From: Oscillospiraceae bacterium
Lineage (GTDB): Bacteria; Bacillota; Clostridia; Clostridiales; Clostridiaceae
Reading direction: 5' to 3'
Length of the DNA stretch: 7,878 nt
Assembly: GCA_009785875.1 (NCBI GenBank)
Contig: WQUF01000024.1
Span: 1 to 7,878 of the forward strand
This document shows, in pieces, positions 1-6,858 of this stretch. The translations under genes were made by a program, and so were the position numbers. The notes beneath the pieces were generated by a model. That model saw only the letters and a program-made list of their open reading frames with translations, had not been told where the DNA came from and did not search any database. Numbering within the stretch: the stretch's first letter is position 1; every line of letters begins with the position of its first letter.

Positions 1-596
1 GATTTTCATGGCTTAATTTAGCAAGCATCCTGGCAGGCTGCAATTTTAACTTTTTTTCATAAACCAATGCCATAGCATCGGGACAGAGCTTTTTAAGGGT
101 AAGATAATTAAAAACCGTGGCATCGCTTATGGATAAATCATTGGAAATCTTCTCAGCGATGTTAAATTCTCCCCTATAGGACTTGGTTTCCTTGAACATG
201 GTGTGTTTTTCGAAAATTGCCCTAATATAAACCTCTTTAGATATTTTTCTATAATTGATATTGGCATCAATCATTAGGCTTCTTTCAAAGTATTCATCGA
301 TATCTTCGTCTACAACAAGCAAGGAATTTTTCTAAACCGTTCCTCATTCTTATACCTACAAATATTAACTAAAGCTAAATATCTGGAATTCCCGTTTATG
401 ATAGTAAAAGTCTCATTATCTCTGGTTTTCACGATTAATGGTGTTATTATCCCAAGGGATTCAATTGAAGAAATCAAATTTAACAATTCATAAGTCCCTG
501 GTTTATCAAAATAATTCCAGCCATTAGCGCTTTGTTGTATTTGATCGATATCGTTATAAAAACTTTATCGCCTAAAAAACTTAAATCAGTTGGCAT
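1..596 (-). pseudogene. ParB/Spo0J-like partition-type DNA-binding protein, frameshifted, C-terminus off window
   Basis: Read on the minus strand, an ATG at 596-594 follows a good AGGAG site (607-603) and starts MPTDLSFLGDKVFI. The frame is then lost near 553-563, next to a five-base A/T run. The next frame reads DIDQIQQSANGW, then ESLGIITPLIVK and IINGNSRYLALV, which match the ParB N-terminal fold: a predicted 'go to this partner' strand-helix and a G-x-x-R box, here GNSR. A second break near 316-336 is followed by an open frame to the window edge. That frame reads LVVDEDID, then ANINYRKISKEVYIRAI and a helix-turn-helix-like stretch (ISNDLSISDATVFNYL). Each break is repaired by adding one base. 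Known ParB proteins bind centromere-like sites and often CTP; many relatives sit on plasmids, phages or integrative elements. The role here is unknown. It is either a true pseudogene or an intact gene with two sequencing errors. Family call fairly sure, pseudogene status less so. Confidence 0.7.
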
Positions 597-681
597 TTTA
601 GTCTCCTAAAGAATATTATATAATAGTATATGGCAAAGCTGTTTAAAAAGTGCTTATATTTATTATAATATTGGAGGCAAG
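597..681. promoter_or_regulatory. Divergent intergenic region with palindromic TATAAT core
   Basis: This AT-rich gap separates the divergent ParB-like gene and HAD gene. A perfect 12-base palindrome, TATTATATAATA, lies at 614-625 and holds a TATAAT hexamer on each strand, so it could supply -10 elements in both directions. No convincing -35 stands 17 bases from either; TTGGCA at 590-595 is 18 bases from TATTAT (614-619). Another TATAAT at 664-669 has TTTAAA (642-647) 16 bases before it. It would start transcription about on the GGAGG (673-677) of the HAD gene, which makes it a doubtful promoter. Assignment is tentative. Confidence 0.3.
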
Positions 682-1323
682 ATGGAAAGATTAGCAATCT
701 TCGATGTTGATTATACCTTGACTAAAAGTGAAACTCAACTGGAATTATTTTTGTTCATGTTAAAAAAGAATCCAAAATTAATTGTACATGCTTTTCGATG
801 TATTTATTCTGCTTTATTCTACATACTAAGAATATATACAGCAAAAAAAGCAAAAGAATCATTTTTAAGATTTATAAACGGAATAGAAGAAAAGGATATG
901 CAGGATCTTGTAAAAGAATTTTATGATAAAAGGCTCATTTCCTTGATATACGATGATGCAATGAGATATATAAAAAAATGTAAAAATGATGGATATAAGA
1001 TTTATTTAATATCCGCATCTTACGAGTTTTATTTAAATGAATTGTATAAAATAAAAGAGGTAGATAGGATAATAGGGACAAAGATCAAAATGAAAGATGG
1101 AAAATATTCTAATTTAATAGATGGAGAGAATTGCAAAGGTGAAGAAAAGGTCAAAAGGCTTCTCTTGGACTTAAAAGAAAACAATATTGACGTTGATTTT
1201 AAAAATTCTATGGTGTTTTCAGATTCGCTTTCTGATCTTCCTCTATTTAATTTAGTTGGAAAAGCATATCTAATCAATTATAATAAGAAACATGCGAATA
1301 TTGAAATTCTCAAATGGAGGTAA
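682..1323 (+). CDS. HAD superfamily IB (SerB-like) phosphatase
   Basis: This is a 213-residue predicted cytoplasmic hydrolase of the haloacid dehalogenase superfamily. The four family motifs are visible. Motif I is D8-V-D10-Y-T12, with D8 the expected nucleophile and D10 the general acid. Motif II is S111-A-S113 after the strand YKIYLI. Motif III is a lysine near K156 (GEEK). Motif IV is S180-D181-S182 with D185 (SDLPL), the Mg-binding end. Between motifs I and II lies a helical C1-type cap, about residues 15-95, which fits subfamily IB (phosphoserine phosphatase-like). A hydrophobic patch around 33-52 falls within the cap and is probably not a membrane segment. The ATG follows GGAGG with only 4 bases between. 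The stop is 4 bases before the aminotransferase start, so the two are probably co-transcribed. The substrate cannot be told; phosphoserine or another small phosphate ester is possible. Confidence 0.88.
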   Translation: MERLAIFDVDYTLTKSETQLELFLFMLKKNPKLIVHAFRCIYSALFYILRIYTAKKAKESFLRFINGIEEKDMQDLVKEFYDKRLISLIYDDAMRYIKKCKNDGYKIYLISASYEFYLNELYKIKEVDRIIGTKIKMKDGKYSNLIDGENCKGEEKVKRLLLDLKENNIDVDFKNSMVFSDSLSDLPLFNLVGKAYLINYNKKHANIEILKWR

Positions 1324-1327
1324 AAAT

Positions 1328-2161
1328 ATGGAATGTGTTAACAAATACTTTATAGCAGATGATGAATTAGTAGTAGAGACTGAAAAATTCCCGGAATATA
1401 ATAATAGTAATGGTATGAAACTATATGAAGTAGTGAGGGTTATAGAAGGAATTCCTTTATTTATAGATGAACATATCAAAAGGTTTCATTCATCTGCTAA
1501 AAAAAGTGGAAATGAGCTATTTGTAAGCGATGACGATATAATGAAGGCAATAAAAAAGCTGATTAAAGAAAATGAATGCTATATGGGCAATGTGAAAATA
1601 GTATTTTGTCTTTCAGAAATAAAACATTTTTTATGCTATTTTGTAGAGCATAAATATCCTGATCAAGAGATGTATTTAAACGGAGTAAAGACGTTAACAT
1701 ATAAAGCAACTAGGCCAAATCCTGAAGTCAAAGCTATAAATGAAGATTTAAGAGATCAGGTAAGTAAACTTTTAGAAGAAAATCCTGATGTATATGAGAT
1801 TCTTTTATTAAATTCTGATAAAGAAATCACAGAAGGATCTAAGAGCAATGTTTTATTTGTCAAAGGTAATAGGATAATAACAGCACCTATGAGAACAATT
1901 TTAAAAGGTATCACCCGAGATAAGATATTTGAAATATGTGAAGAATTAGGCTTTGTAACTGAAGAGAGGATGGTAAACAGAGAGGAAGTTCATGAATTTG
2001 AAGCATGTTTTTTGACAGGAACTTCTCCAAAGGTTTTGCCAATCTCTTATATAAATGATATAAAATTTGACCATAAAAATAAAATAATGCTTAAAATTAA
2101 AGAAAAATTTGAAGAATTAGTTGACAAATATATATTAGATGCTAAGCAAAATGATTTATAA
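1328..2161 (+). CDS. Class IV (fold type IV) PLP-dependent aminotransferase
   Basis: This 277-residue protein belongs to the family of branched-chain aminotransferase, D-amino acid aminotransferase and aminodeoxychorismate lyase. The start at 1328 is chosen because GGAGG (1316-1320) sits 7 bases before it; an in-frame ATG at 1292 would overlap the HAD gene and precede that site. The N-terminal small domain has RVIEGIPLFIDEHIKRF (residues 37-53), typical of the family. The expected PLP-binding lysine is K135 in RPNPEVKAINEDLR. E169 in EGSKSNVLF should contact the pyridine nitrogen. ILKGITRDKI (191-200) and FLTGTSPKVLPI (228-239) match the conserved cofactor phosphate-binding and active-site loops. 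The substrate is not decided by these motifs. Pairing with the phosphatase hints at a short pathway in which a phosphorylated intermediate is dephosphorylated and transaminated, but that is inference. Confidence 0.88.
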   Translation: MECVNKYFIADDELVVETEKFPEYNNSNGMKLYEVVRVIEGIPLFIDEHIKRFHSSAKKSGNELFVSDDDIMKAIKKLIKENECYMGNVKIVFCLSEIKHFLCYFVEHKYPDQEMYLNGVKTLTYKATRPNPEVKAINEDLRDQVSKLLEENPDVYEILLLNSDKEITEGSKSNVLFVKGNRIITAPMRTILKGITRDKIFEICEELGFVTEERMVNREEVHEFEACFLTGTSPKVLPISYINDIKFDHKNKIMLKIKEKFEELVDKYILDAKQNDL

Positions 2162-2178
2162 ATTTTAGATGTTTGGTA

Positions 2179-2207
2179 TTGATTTATGAAATACATTAAT
2201 ATATAAT
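2179..2207 (+). promoter_or_regulatory. Sigma-A-like promoter of the rubrerythrin gene
   Basis: TTGATT (2179-2184) and TATAAT (2202-2207) are separated by exactly 17 bases, a strong match to the vegetative consensus. The expected transcript start is near 2214, giving a leader of about 50 bases before the ATG at 2266. No terminator hairpin is seen between the aminotransferase stop and this promoter, so read-through is possible. Confidence 0.65.
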
Positions 2208-2228
2208 TAAGTTATATAGGAAATATAA

Positions 2229-2241
2229 ATTATCAAATAAT
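2229..2241. promoter_or_regulatory. Inverted repeat in rubrerythrin leader, possible operator
   Basis: ATTAT-CAA-ATAAT is a perfect 5-base inverted repeat about 15 bases downstream of the predicted transcript start. It resembles the AT-rich PerR-type operators (TTATAAT-N-ATTATAA) that control rubrerythrins in clostridia, but it has a shorter arm and a 3-base centre. In sequence this AT-rich such repeats arise by chance, so the call is weak. Confidence 0.2.
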
Positions 2242-2265
2242 AGATATTATTAAATGGAGGTTATT

Positions 2266-2808
2266 ATGAAAAGATATGTTTGTACTGTATGTGGGTACAT
2301 AGCAGAAGGAAGTATTCCAGAGTTTTGCCCAGTGTGTAAAGCAGATGCCAGTAAATTTATAGAATTAGTTGAAGAAAAAATGGCTTGGGCAGATGAGCAT
2401 AAAATTGGAGTTGCAAAGGGCGTAGATGAAAGAGTTATCGAAGGTTTAAAAGCTAACTTTACGGGAGAATGCACAGAAGTTGGAATGTACCTTGCTATGA
2501 GCAGGCAAGCAGATAGAGAAGGTTTTCCAGAAGTTGCTGAAGCTTATAAGAGAATAGCTTTTGAAGAAGCAGAACATGCTTCAAAATTTGCTGAATTATT
2601 AGGGGAAGTTGTTACTGATTCCACTAAGAAAAATCTTGAACTTAGGGTTGATGCAGAACGTGGTGCATGCCAAGGCAAGAAAGATTTAGCTACGCTTGCA
2701 AAGCAATTAAATTATGATGCAATCCATGATACAGTTCACGAAATGTGCAAAGATGAAGCAAGGCATGGATGTGCTTTTGAAGGTTTATTAAAAAGATACT
2801 TTAAATAA
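2266..2808 (+). CDS. Reverse rubrerythrin (N-terminal rubredoxin, C-terminal diiron domain), peroxide reductase
   Basis: This 180-residue cytoplasmic non-haem iron protein is expected to reduce hydrogen peroxide with electrons from reduced pyridine nucleotides through partner reductases, protecting anaerobes from oxygen. Residues 1-32 form a rubredoxin-like iron site with C6-x2-C9 and C21-x2-C24. Residues 50-180 form a ferritin-like four-helix domain. Its likely diiron ligands are E68, E101-x2-H104, E131 and E164-x2-H167. Classical rubrerythrins carry the rubredoxin domain at the C-terminus; here the order is reversed, as in the known clostridial 'reverse rubrerythrins', whose usual length is about 180 residues. 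The start is set at 2266 because GGAGG (2256-2260) precedes it by 5 bases; an in-frame ATG at 2254 overlaps that site. The gene looks monocistronic, with its own promoter and a terminator. Confidence 0.93.
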   Translation: MKRYVCTVCGYIAEGSIPEFCPVCKADASKFIELVEEKMAWADEHKIGVAKGVDERVIEGLKANFTGECTEVGMYLAMSRQADREGFPEVAEAYKRIAFEEAEHASKFAELLGEVVTDSTKKNLELRVDAERGACQGKKDLATLAKQLNYDAIHDTVHEMCKDEARHGCAFEGLLKRYFK

Positions 2809-2825
2809 AATTGTGCAAAATGAAT

Positions 2826-2849
2826 AAACATGCGTAAGCATGTTTTTTT
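2826..2849 (+). terminator. Intrinsic terminator after rubrerythrin
   Basis: AAACATGC and GCATGTTT form an 8-bp perfect stem with a GTAA loop. The 3' arm runs into a tract of seven T's (2843-2849). It starts 17 bases after the rubrerythrin stop and should separate that gene from the glycogen operon. Confidence 0.88.
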
Positions 2850-3108
2850 GTTCTGTAACAGTTTCTTTTTTTATGGTATAAATAAAAAAATAAGTATATA
2901 ATATATGTACATTTATTGATCTAAACATATAATAAAGTAAGACGATGTTTTACTGGTAAAAGGGGGATATGATAGTCAAATTGTATATAATTAACAAATT
3001 TATCATGAAAAATATTTGCTAATTTTAAAATTGGAGGTTATTTTTTATTCATTTTATGAGATACTAAAATTAAATATTTATTGTGTTAAAATATTAAGAG
3101 GTGTTAAG
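2850..3108 (+). promoter_or_regulatory. Promoter/leader region of the glycogen operon
   Basis: No gene is seen in this stretch. Three TATAAT hexamers occur (2897-2902, 2928-2933, 2986-2991). The middle one has TGTACA (2906-2911) 16 bases upstream and reads CATATAAT, which also resembles a sporulation sigma-E -10. The other two lack a good -35. A perfect 14-base palindrome, TTTTACTGGTAAAA (2948-2961), lies about 15 bases after the middle hexamer and could be an operator. A GGAGG at 3033-3037 is followed only by a three-codon frame (ATG at 3056), so it appears unused. If the 2928 hexamer is the real -10, the leader is about 170 bases. Which sigma factor reads the operon cannot be settled by eye. 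Confidence 0.4.
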
Positions 3109-4233
3109 ATGCGTAAAGAAATAGTTTGTATGATCCTAGCTGGTGGAAAAGGGACAAGGCTTGGGGCTCTTACAAAAAAGCTTGCTAAGCCAGCTGTGCA
3201 TTTTGGTGGGAAATATAGGTTAATTGATTTTGTACTTAGTAACTGTGCAAATTCTGATATGACAACTGTTGGAGTATTGACACAATATGAACCTTTAGTA
3301 TTAAATAGTTATATTGGCATTGGTAGGCATTGGGATTTAGATAGAACAAATGGTGGAGTTGCGATACTTCCTCCTTCAGTGAGGGAAACGGGAGGAGAGT
3401 GGTATAAAGGGACTGGGGATGCCATTTATCAAAATATGGATTATATTGAAAACTTTTCACCTGATTATGTCCTTGTACTTGGGGGAGATCACATTTATAA
3501 GATGGATTACAATATCATGCTCGATTACCATAAAGAGAAGGAAGCAGATGTTACTATAGCAGTTATTGAAGTTCCTATGGAAGAAGCTCCAAGATTTGGT
3601 ATATTAAATACTAATGAAGATGGCTCAATTTATGAATTTGATGAAAAGCCGGAAAAACCTAAAAATAATTTAGCTTCCATGGGTATTTATATTTTCACTT
3701 GGAACGTATTAAAAAAATATCTTATAGAAGATGCTACCATAGAAAAATCAAAGCATGATTTTGGTAAAAATATTTTACCTGCAATGTTAAGGGAAGGAAG
3801 GAAAATGTTTTCATATAAATTCGATGGGTATTGGAAGGATGTAGGTACAATTCAATCTCTTTGGGAAGCAAATATGGATTTACTCCAGGAAGATAATACT
3901 TTAAAGCTGTATGATTCTAAATGGAGGATATATTCTCAAACTGTAAATAGGATCCCACAGTATATTGGACAAGATGCTATTGTGAAGCATTCCATGATTT
4001 ATGATGGATGTATAATACACGGAACTATTGAGAACTCTGTGATATTTCCAGGAGTTCGTGTTGATAAAGGGGCAGTAATTAAAAATTCTGTTATAATGCC
4101 TTATGTTCATGTTGCTGAAAATGCTAGTTTAGAAAAAGTGGTTGTGGATACTGAATATCAAATTGGAGTTGGGGAAAAGCTTGGAAATAATGATGGGGAT
4201 GTTTTATTAGTTGCCAGGGATGATAGAATTTAG
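3109..4233 (+). CDS. glgC: Glucose-1-phosphate adenylyltransferase, catalytic subunit
   Basis: This 374-residue enzyme makes ADP-glucose from ATP and glucose-1-phosphate, the first committed step of glycogen synthesis. The N-terminal nucleotidyltransferase domain shows the intact pyrophosphorylase loop (AGGKGTRL, residues 11-18), AKPAVHFGGKYRLIDF (26-41), the catalytic metal-binding aspartate D127 in GGDH, and FDEKP (177-181), whose K180 is the expected glucose-1-phosphate lysine. YWKDVGTI (241-248) follows. The C-terminal third (about 285-350) has the hexapeptide-like pattern of a left-handed beta-helix (IIHGTIENSVIFPGV). The frame stays open 31 codons upstream, but the ATG at 3109 is chosen because the family N-terminus (MRKEIVCMILAGG) begins there and AAGAGGTG precedes it. 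It heads the operon; glgD starts 18 bases after its stop. Confidence 0.96.
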   Translation: MRKEIVCMILAGGKGTRLGALTKKLAKPAVHFGGKYRLIDFVLSNCANSDMTTVGVLTQYEPLVLNSYIGIGRHWDLDRTNGGVAILPPSVRETGGEWYKGTGDAIYQNMDYIENFSPDYVLVLGGDHIYKMDYNIMLDYHKEKEADVTIAVIEVPMEEAPRFGILNTNEDGSIYEFDEKPEKPKNNLASMGIYIFTWNVLKKYLIEDATIEKSKHDFGKNILPAMLREGRKMFSYKFDGYWKDVGTIQSLWEANMDLLQEDNTLKLYDSKWRIYSQTVNRIPQYIGQDAIVKHSMIYDGCIIHGTIENSVIFPGVRVDKGAVIKNSVIMPYVHVAENASLEKVVVDTEYQIGVGEKLGNNDGDVLLVARDDRI

Positions 4234-4251
4234 AAAGGAGAGGAATTTAAG

Positions 4252-5364
4252 ATGAATGTAATGGGAATAATAAACCTGCATCAAGACAACAAAAATATAA
4301 TGGAACTAACTTATAATAGACCAGTTGCTGCAATTCCTTTTATGGGAAGATACAGAATAATAGATTTTCCTCTTTCGAATTTAGTGAATTCTGGCATAAC
4401 AAATGTGGGGGTATTTGTTCAAGATAATCCTAGAAGCCTCATGGATCATGTGTCTTCAGGTAAAGAGTGGAATCTGGATAGAAAAGCAGATAGAATTTAT
4501 ATGTTTTACCCAGAGTACACTGTTGGTTCTGAAATAAATAGGCAGGAATTGAAGAATTTCAGAGATAATATAGATTATATTTATTATAGCAAGCAAGATC
4601 AAGTTATAATAGTACCTGGGAATATGATATGCAATATAGATTATAGAGATGTGATCAAGTTTCACAAAAAACATAAATCAGACATAACTATAATATATAA
4701 GAAAACAAAAAATGCTACAAGTGATTTTATTGGATGTGATATCTTAGATTTAGATGAAGAAGAAAATTTAACTTATATAGGCAAAAATACTGGAGAGAAA
4801 GATGAGCTGAATATTTCCATGGAAATGTATGTAATGGAAAAGCAAAGGCTACTGGATTTAATTAATGCTTCCACAAGCTTTAGTTCATTTTATACATTGC
4901 GGGACATAATAAATCATATTTGCTCCAGAATAAAAGTTAAAACATTTGAATATACGGGTTATTTAACATGTATCAACTCCGTTAAGACTTATTATAAAAA
5001 GAGCTTAGAACTTTTAAATTTAGAGATTGCAAATCAATTATTTACGGATAATAATCCAATATTTACTAAAACTAAAGATGGTCCTCCTACAAAATATGGA
5101 GAAGATGCAGAGGTTAAAAATTCGTTTGTAGCAAGTGGCTCTATAATAGATGGAAAAGTAGAGAATTCAATAATCTTTAGGAGGACTATTGTTGAACGCA
5201 ATGCAGAGATTAAAGACTCAATTGTGATGCAAAACTCTATAGTACAGCTTGGAGCTAGGCTTGAATGCGTTTGTATGGATAAAAATGTGACTATATCTAA
5301 ATTTAAAGAAATAATCGGTAAAAAAGATTATCCTGTAGTAATAGAAAAGAATAGGGTTGTATAG
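4252..5364 (+). CDS. glgD: GlgD, non-catalytic/regulatory ADP-glucose pyrophosphorylase-like subunit
   Basis: This 370-residue paralogue of GlgC forms a mixed enzyme with it in Firmicutes; GlgD alone is reported as weakly active or inactive and raises GlgC activity. The fold is recognisable from RPVAAIPFMGRYRIIDF (residues 23-39) and a C-terminal hexapeptide-like beta-helix (NSFVASGSIIDGKVENS). Key catalytic parts are missing. The glycine-rich GGxGTRL loop is replaced by INLHQDNKNI, and the GGDH aspartate site reads PGNM (122-125), with N124 in the aspartate position. These losses argue for a structural or regulatory role, not a second active enzyme. The start at 4252 follows AAAGGAGAGG. The stop (5362-5364) overlaps the first base of the glgA ribosome binding site, which suggests translational coupling. 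Confidence 0.94.
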   Translation: MNVMGIINLHQDNKNIMELTYNRPVAAIPFMGRYRIIDFPLSNLVNSGITNVGVFVQDNPRSLMDHVSSGKEWNLDRKADRIYMFYPEYTVGSEINRQELKNFRDNIDYIYYSKQDQVIIVPGNMICNIDYRDVIKFHKKHKSDITIIYKKTKNATSDFIGCDILDLDEEENLTYIGKNTGEKDELNISMEMYVMEKQRLLDLINASTSFSSFYTLRDIINHICSRIKVKTFEYTGYLTCINSVKTYYKKSLELLNLEIANQLFTDNNPIFTKTKDGPPTKYGEDAEVKNSFVASGSIIDGKVENSIIFRRTIVERNAEIKDSIVMQNSIVQLGARLECVCMDKNVTISKFKEIIGKKDYPVVIEKNRVV

Positions 5365-5374
5365 GAGGGTATTT

Positions 5375-6808
5375 ATGAAAAAAGTTTTATTTGTAGCATC
5401 AGAATCAGATCCATTTATAAAAACTGGAGGACTAGGAGACATTGCTTATTCTCTTAGCAAATATTTAAATGCTGAGGGAGTAGAGACATCGGTAGTAATA
5501 CCTAAATATAAATTGATACCTGAAGAGATTACTCAGGATTTTGAGCTTATTAAGACATTTAATGTGCCTATCGGTTGGCGAAATCAATATTGTGGCATTT
5601 TAACTGATAAAATAGGGGGAACGACCTTCTACCTAATCGATAATGAATACTATTTTAAAAGAGAAGGCATATATGGGTATTTTGATGAAGCTGAAAGATT
5701 TGCTTTTTTTGATAGAGCAGTTTTAATAATGCTTAAAGAAATAGATTATAAGCCAGATATACTCCATTGCAATGATTGGCAAACTGGTATGATTCCGGTT
5801 ATATTAAAAAAACAATACATTAATGATCCGTTTTATTCTAATATGAAGACATTATTTTCTATTCATAATTTGCTTTATCAAGGTATATTTTCAAGGGAAG
5901 TATTGACTGAACTTTTAAACTTACCTATCGATCTATATAATGGTGGAACTGTGGAGTTTTATGGTGGAGTAAGCTTCATGAAAGGTGGAATAGAGCTTGC
6001 AGATAAAATTTCAACAGTTAGTAAAACCTATGCTGAAGAGATACAGACACCATATTATGGTGAAAAATTAGATGGTCTTTTAAGGTGGAGAAAACAAGAT
6101 TTAATAGGAATTGAAAATGGAATTGACTATGATTTTTATAATCCTGAAACCGATAGTTTCATATATGCAAATTATGGAATTGATACTATCGATAAAAAGC
6201 TGGAAAATAAAATTAAACTTCAAAAAGAACTTGGACTCAGTGTAAATGCTAATATACCTATGTTTTCTATGATCACAAGGCTTGTAAGGCAAAAGGGATT
6301 GGATCTAATTATAAGCATCATGGATAAACTAATTCAGATGAATATACAGATCGTCATCTTAGGAAGTGGGGATAGAATTTATGAGGAACATTTTTCAAAT
6401 TTAAAAATATACTATCCTAACAAGGTTACTACTTTGATTAAATTCGATAACGAGCTTGCTCATAAAATTTATGCTGCATCTGATATATTTTTAATGCCAT
6501 CTCTATCTGAACCATGCGGTCTTGGGCAGATGATTGCGTTGAAATATGGAACAATTCCAATAGTTAGGGAAACAGGAGGTCTTAAAGATAGCGTAATACC
6601 TTACAATAAATATACTGATGAGGGAAATGGATTTACCTTTTCATATTATAACGCCCAGGATCTGCATTATGTCATAGAGAATGCTCTTCAACTTTATTAT
6701 GATAGAAAAAACTGGGTAAAATTAATGAAAAGAGCCATGAGCGCAGATAATAGTTGGAAAAAATCTGCAAAAGAATACATTAAACTTTATGATACTTTAT
6801 GCAATTAA
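5375..6808 (+). CDS. glgA: Glycogen synthase (ADP-glucose type)
   Basis: This 477-residue GT5-family glucosyltransferase transfers glucose from ADP-glucose to the growing alpha-1,4-glucan. It is the usual length for the bacterial enzyme. The N-terminal Rossmann domain carries the ADP-glucose loop K16-T-G-G-L20 and the HCNDWQTG motif (131-138). The second domain has GIENGID (245-251), TRLVRQKGLD (301-310; R302 and K307 are the expected phosphate-contacting residues) and SEPCGLGQMIALKYGT (378-393; E379 is a catalytic-site acid), then the conserved RETGGL. The start at 5375 follows GGAGGG (5364-5369). An earlier in-frame ATG at 5357 lies inside glgD and before that site. It is followed by an unusual 84-base gap to glgP, much longer than the 10-18 base gaps elsewhere in the operon, and this gap holds the CRISPR-like repeat. 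Confidence 0.96.
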   Translation: MKKVLFVASESDPFIKTGGLGDIAYSLSKYLNAEGVETSVVIPKYKLIPEEITQDFELIKTFNVPIGWRNQYCGILTDKIGGTTFYLIDNEYYFKREGIYGYFDEAERFAFFDRAVLIMLKEIDYKPDILHCNDWQTGMIPVILKKQYINDPFYSNMKTLFSIHNLLYQGIFSREVLTELLNLPIDLYNGGTVEFYGGVSFMKGGIELADKISTVSKTYAEEIQTPYYGEKLDGLLRWRKQDLIGIENGIDYDFYNPETDSFIYANYGIDTIDKKLENKIKLQKELGLSVNANIPMFSMITRLVRQKGLDLIISIMDKLIQMNIQIVILGSGDRIYEEHFSNLKIYYPNKVTTLIKFDNELAHKIYAASDIFLMPSLSEPCGLGQMIALKYGTIPIVRETGGLKDSVIPYNKYTDEGNGFTFSYYNAQDLHYVIENALQLYYDRKNWVKLMKRAMSADNSWKKSAKEYIKLYDTLCN

Positions 6809-6809
6809 T
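6800..6809 (+). repeat. 10-base direct repeat, left copy
   Basis: TGCAATTAAT spans the last two glgA codons, the TAA stop and one more base. An identical copy lies at 6859-6868, directly after the CRISPR-like repeat. The match does not extend further on either side. The 49 bases between the copies contain 16 unassigned bases (6810-6825) and the whole 33-base repeat. Confidence 0.6.
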
Positions 6810-6825
6810 CCCAAAGTATAAATAG

Positions 6826-6858
6826 GTCGCGCTCCGCATGGGGCGTGTGGATTGAAAC
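6826..6858 (+). CRISPR. Solitary type I-C-like CRISPR repeat between glgA and glgP
   Basis: This 33-base element begins GTCGC and ends GTGGATTGAAAC, both hallmarks of type I-C repeats. Bases 6828-6835 pair with 6840-6847 to give an 8-bp RNA hairpin (six Watson-Crick and two G-U pairs) with a GCAT loop. It is about 60% GC in a strongly AT-rich region. The orientation is that in which crRNA precursors are normally written, the same as the glg operon. In type I-C systems Cas5 cuts at the 3' base of this hairpin and leaves an 11-base 5' tag; the matching cut here would fall between 6847 and 6848. No second repeat is seen 30-40 bases away on either side, and no cas gene is in the window, so this is not an array. 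It has no T tract and is not an intrinsic terminator. Confidence 0.8.

Noticed and set aside
664..669. TATAAT as the -10 of the HAD gene
   Set aside because: Transcription would begin about on the GGAGG site and remove it, so an upstream promoter is more likely.
797..840. Membrane segment in the HAD protein
   Set aside because: The hydrophobic patch lies in the cap domain between motifs I and II and is interrupted by charged residues; a buried helix is more likely.
1029..1479. Antisense open frames over the HAD and aminotransferase genes
   Set aside because: They mirror strongly supported genes, have no ribosome sites or recognisable domains, and arise from AT-rich codon use. The same holds for the antisense frames over rbr, glgC, glgD and glgA.
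2972..2982. ATAGTCAAATT as a Spo0A box upstream of glgC
   Set aside because: It matches only about five of seven positions of TGTCGAA, which is expected by chance in this sequence.
3016..3108. A 31-codon N-terminal extension of glgC from an upstream TTG
   Set aside because: The extension is AT-rich and unlike the family. The ATG at 3109 has its own ribosome site and gives the expected GlgC N-terminus.
6826..6858. Hairpin between glgA and glgP as an intrinsic terminator
   Set aside because: The stem is GC-rich but no T tract follows; the downstream bases are GTGGATTGAAAC. The CRISPR-repeat form explains both stem and tail.
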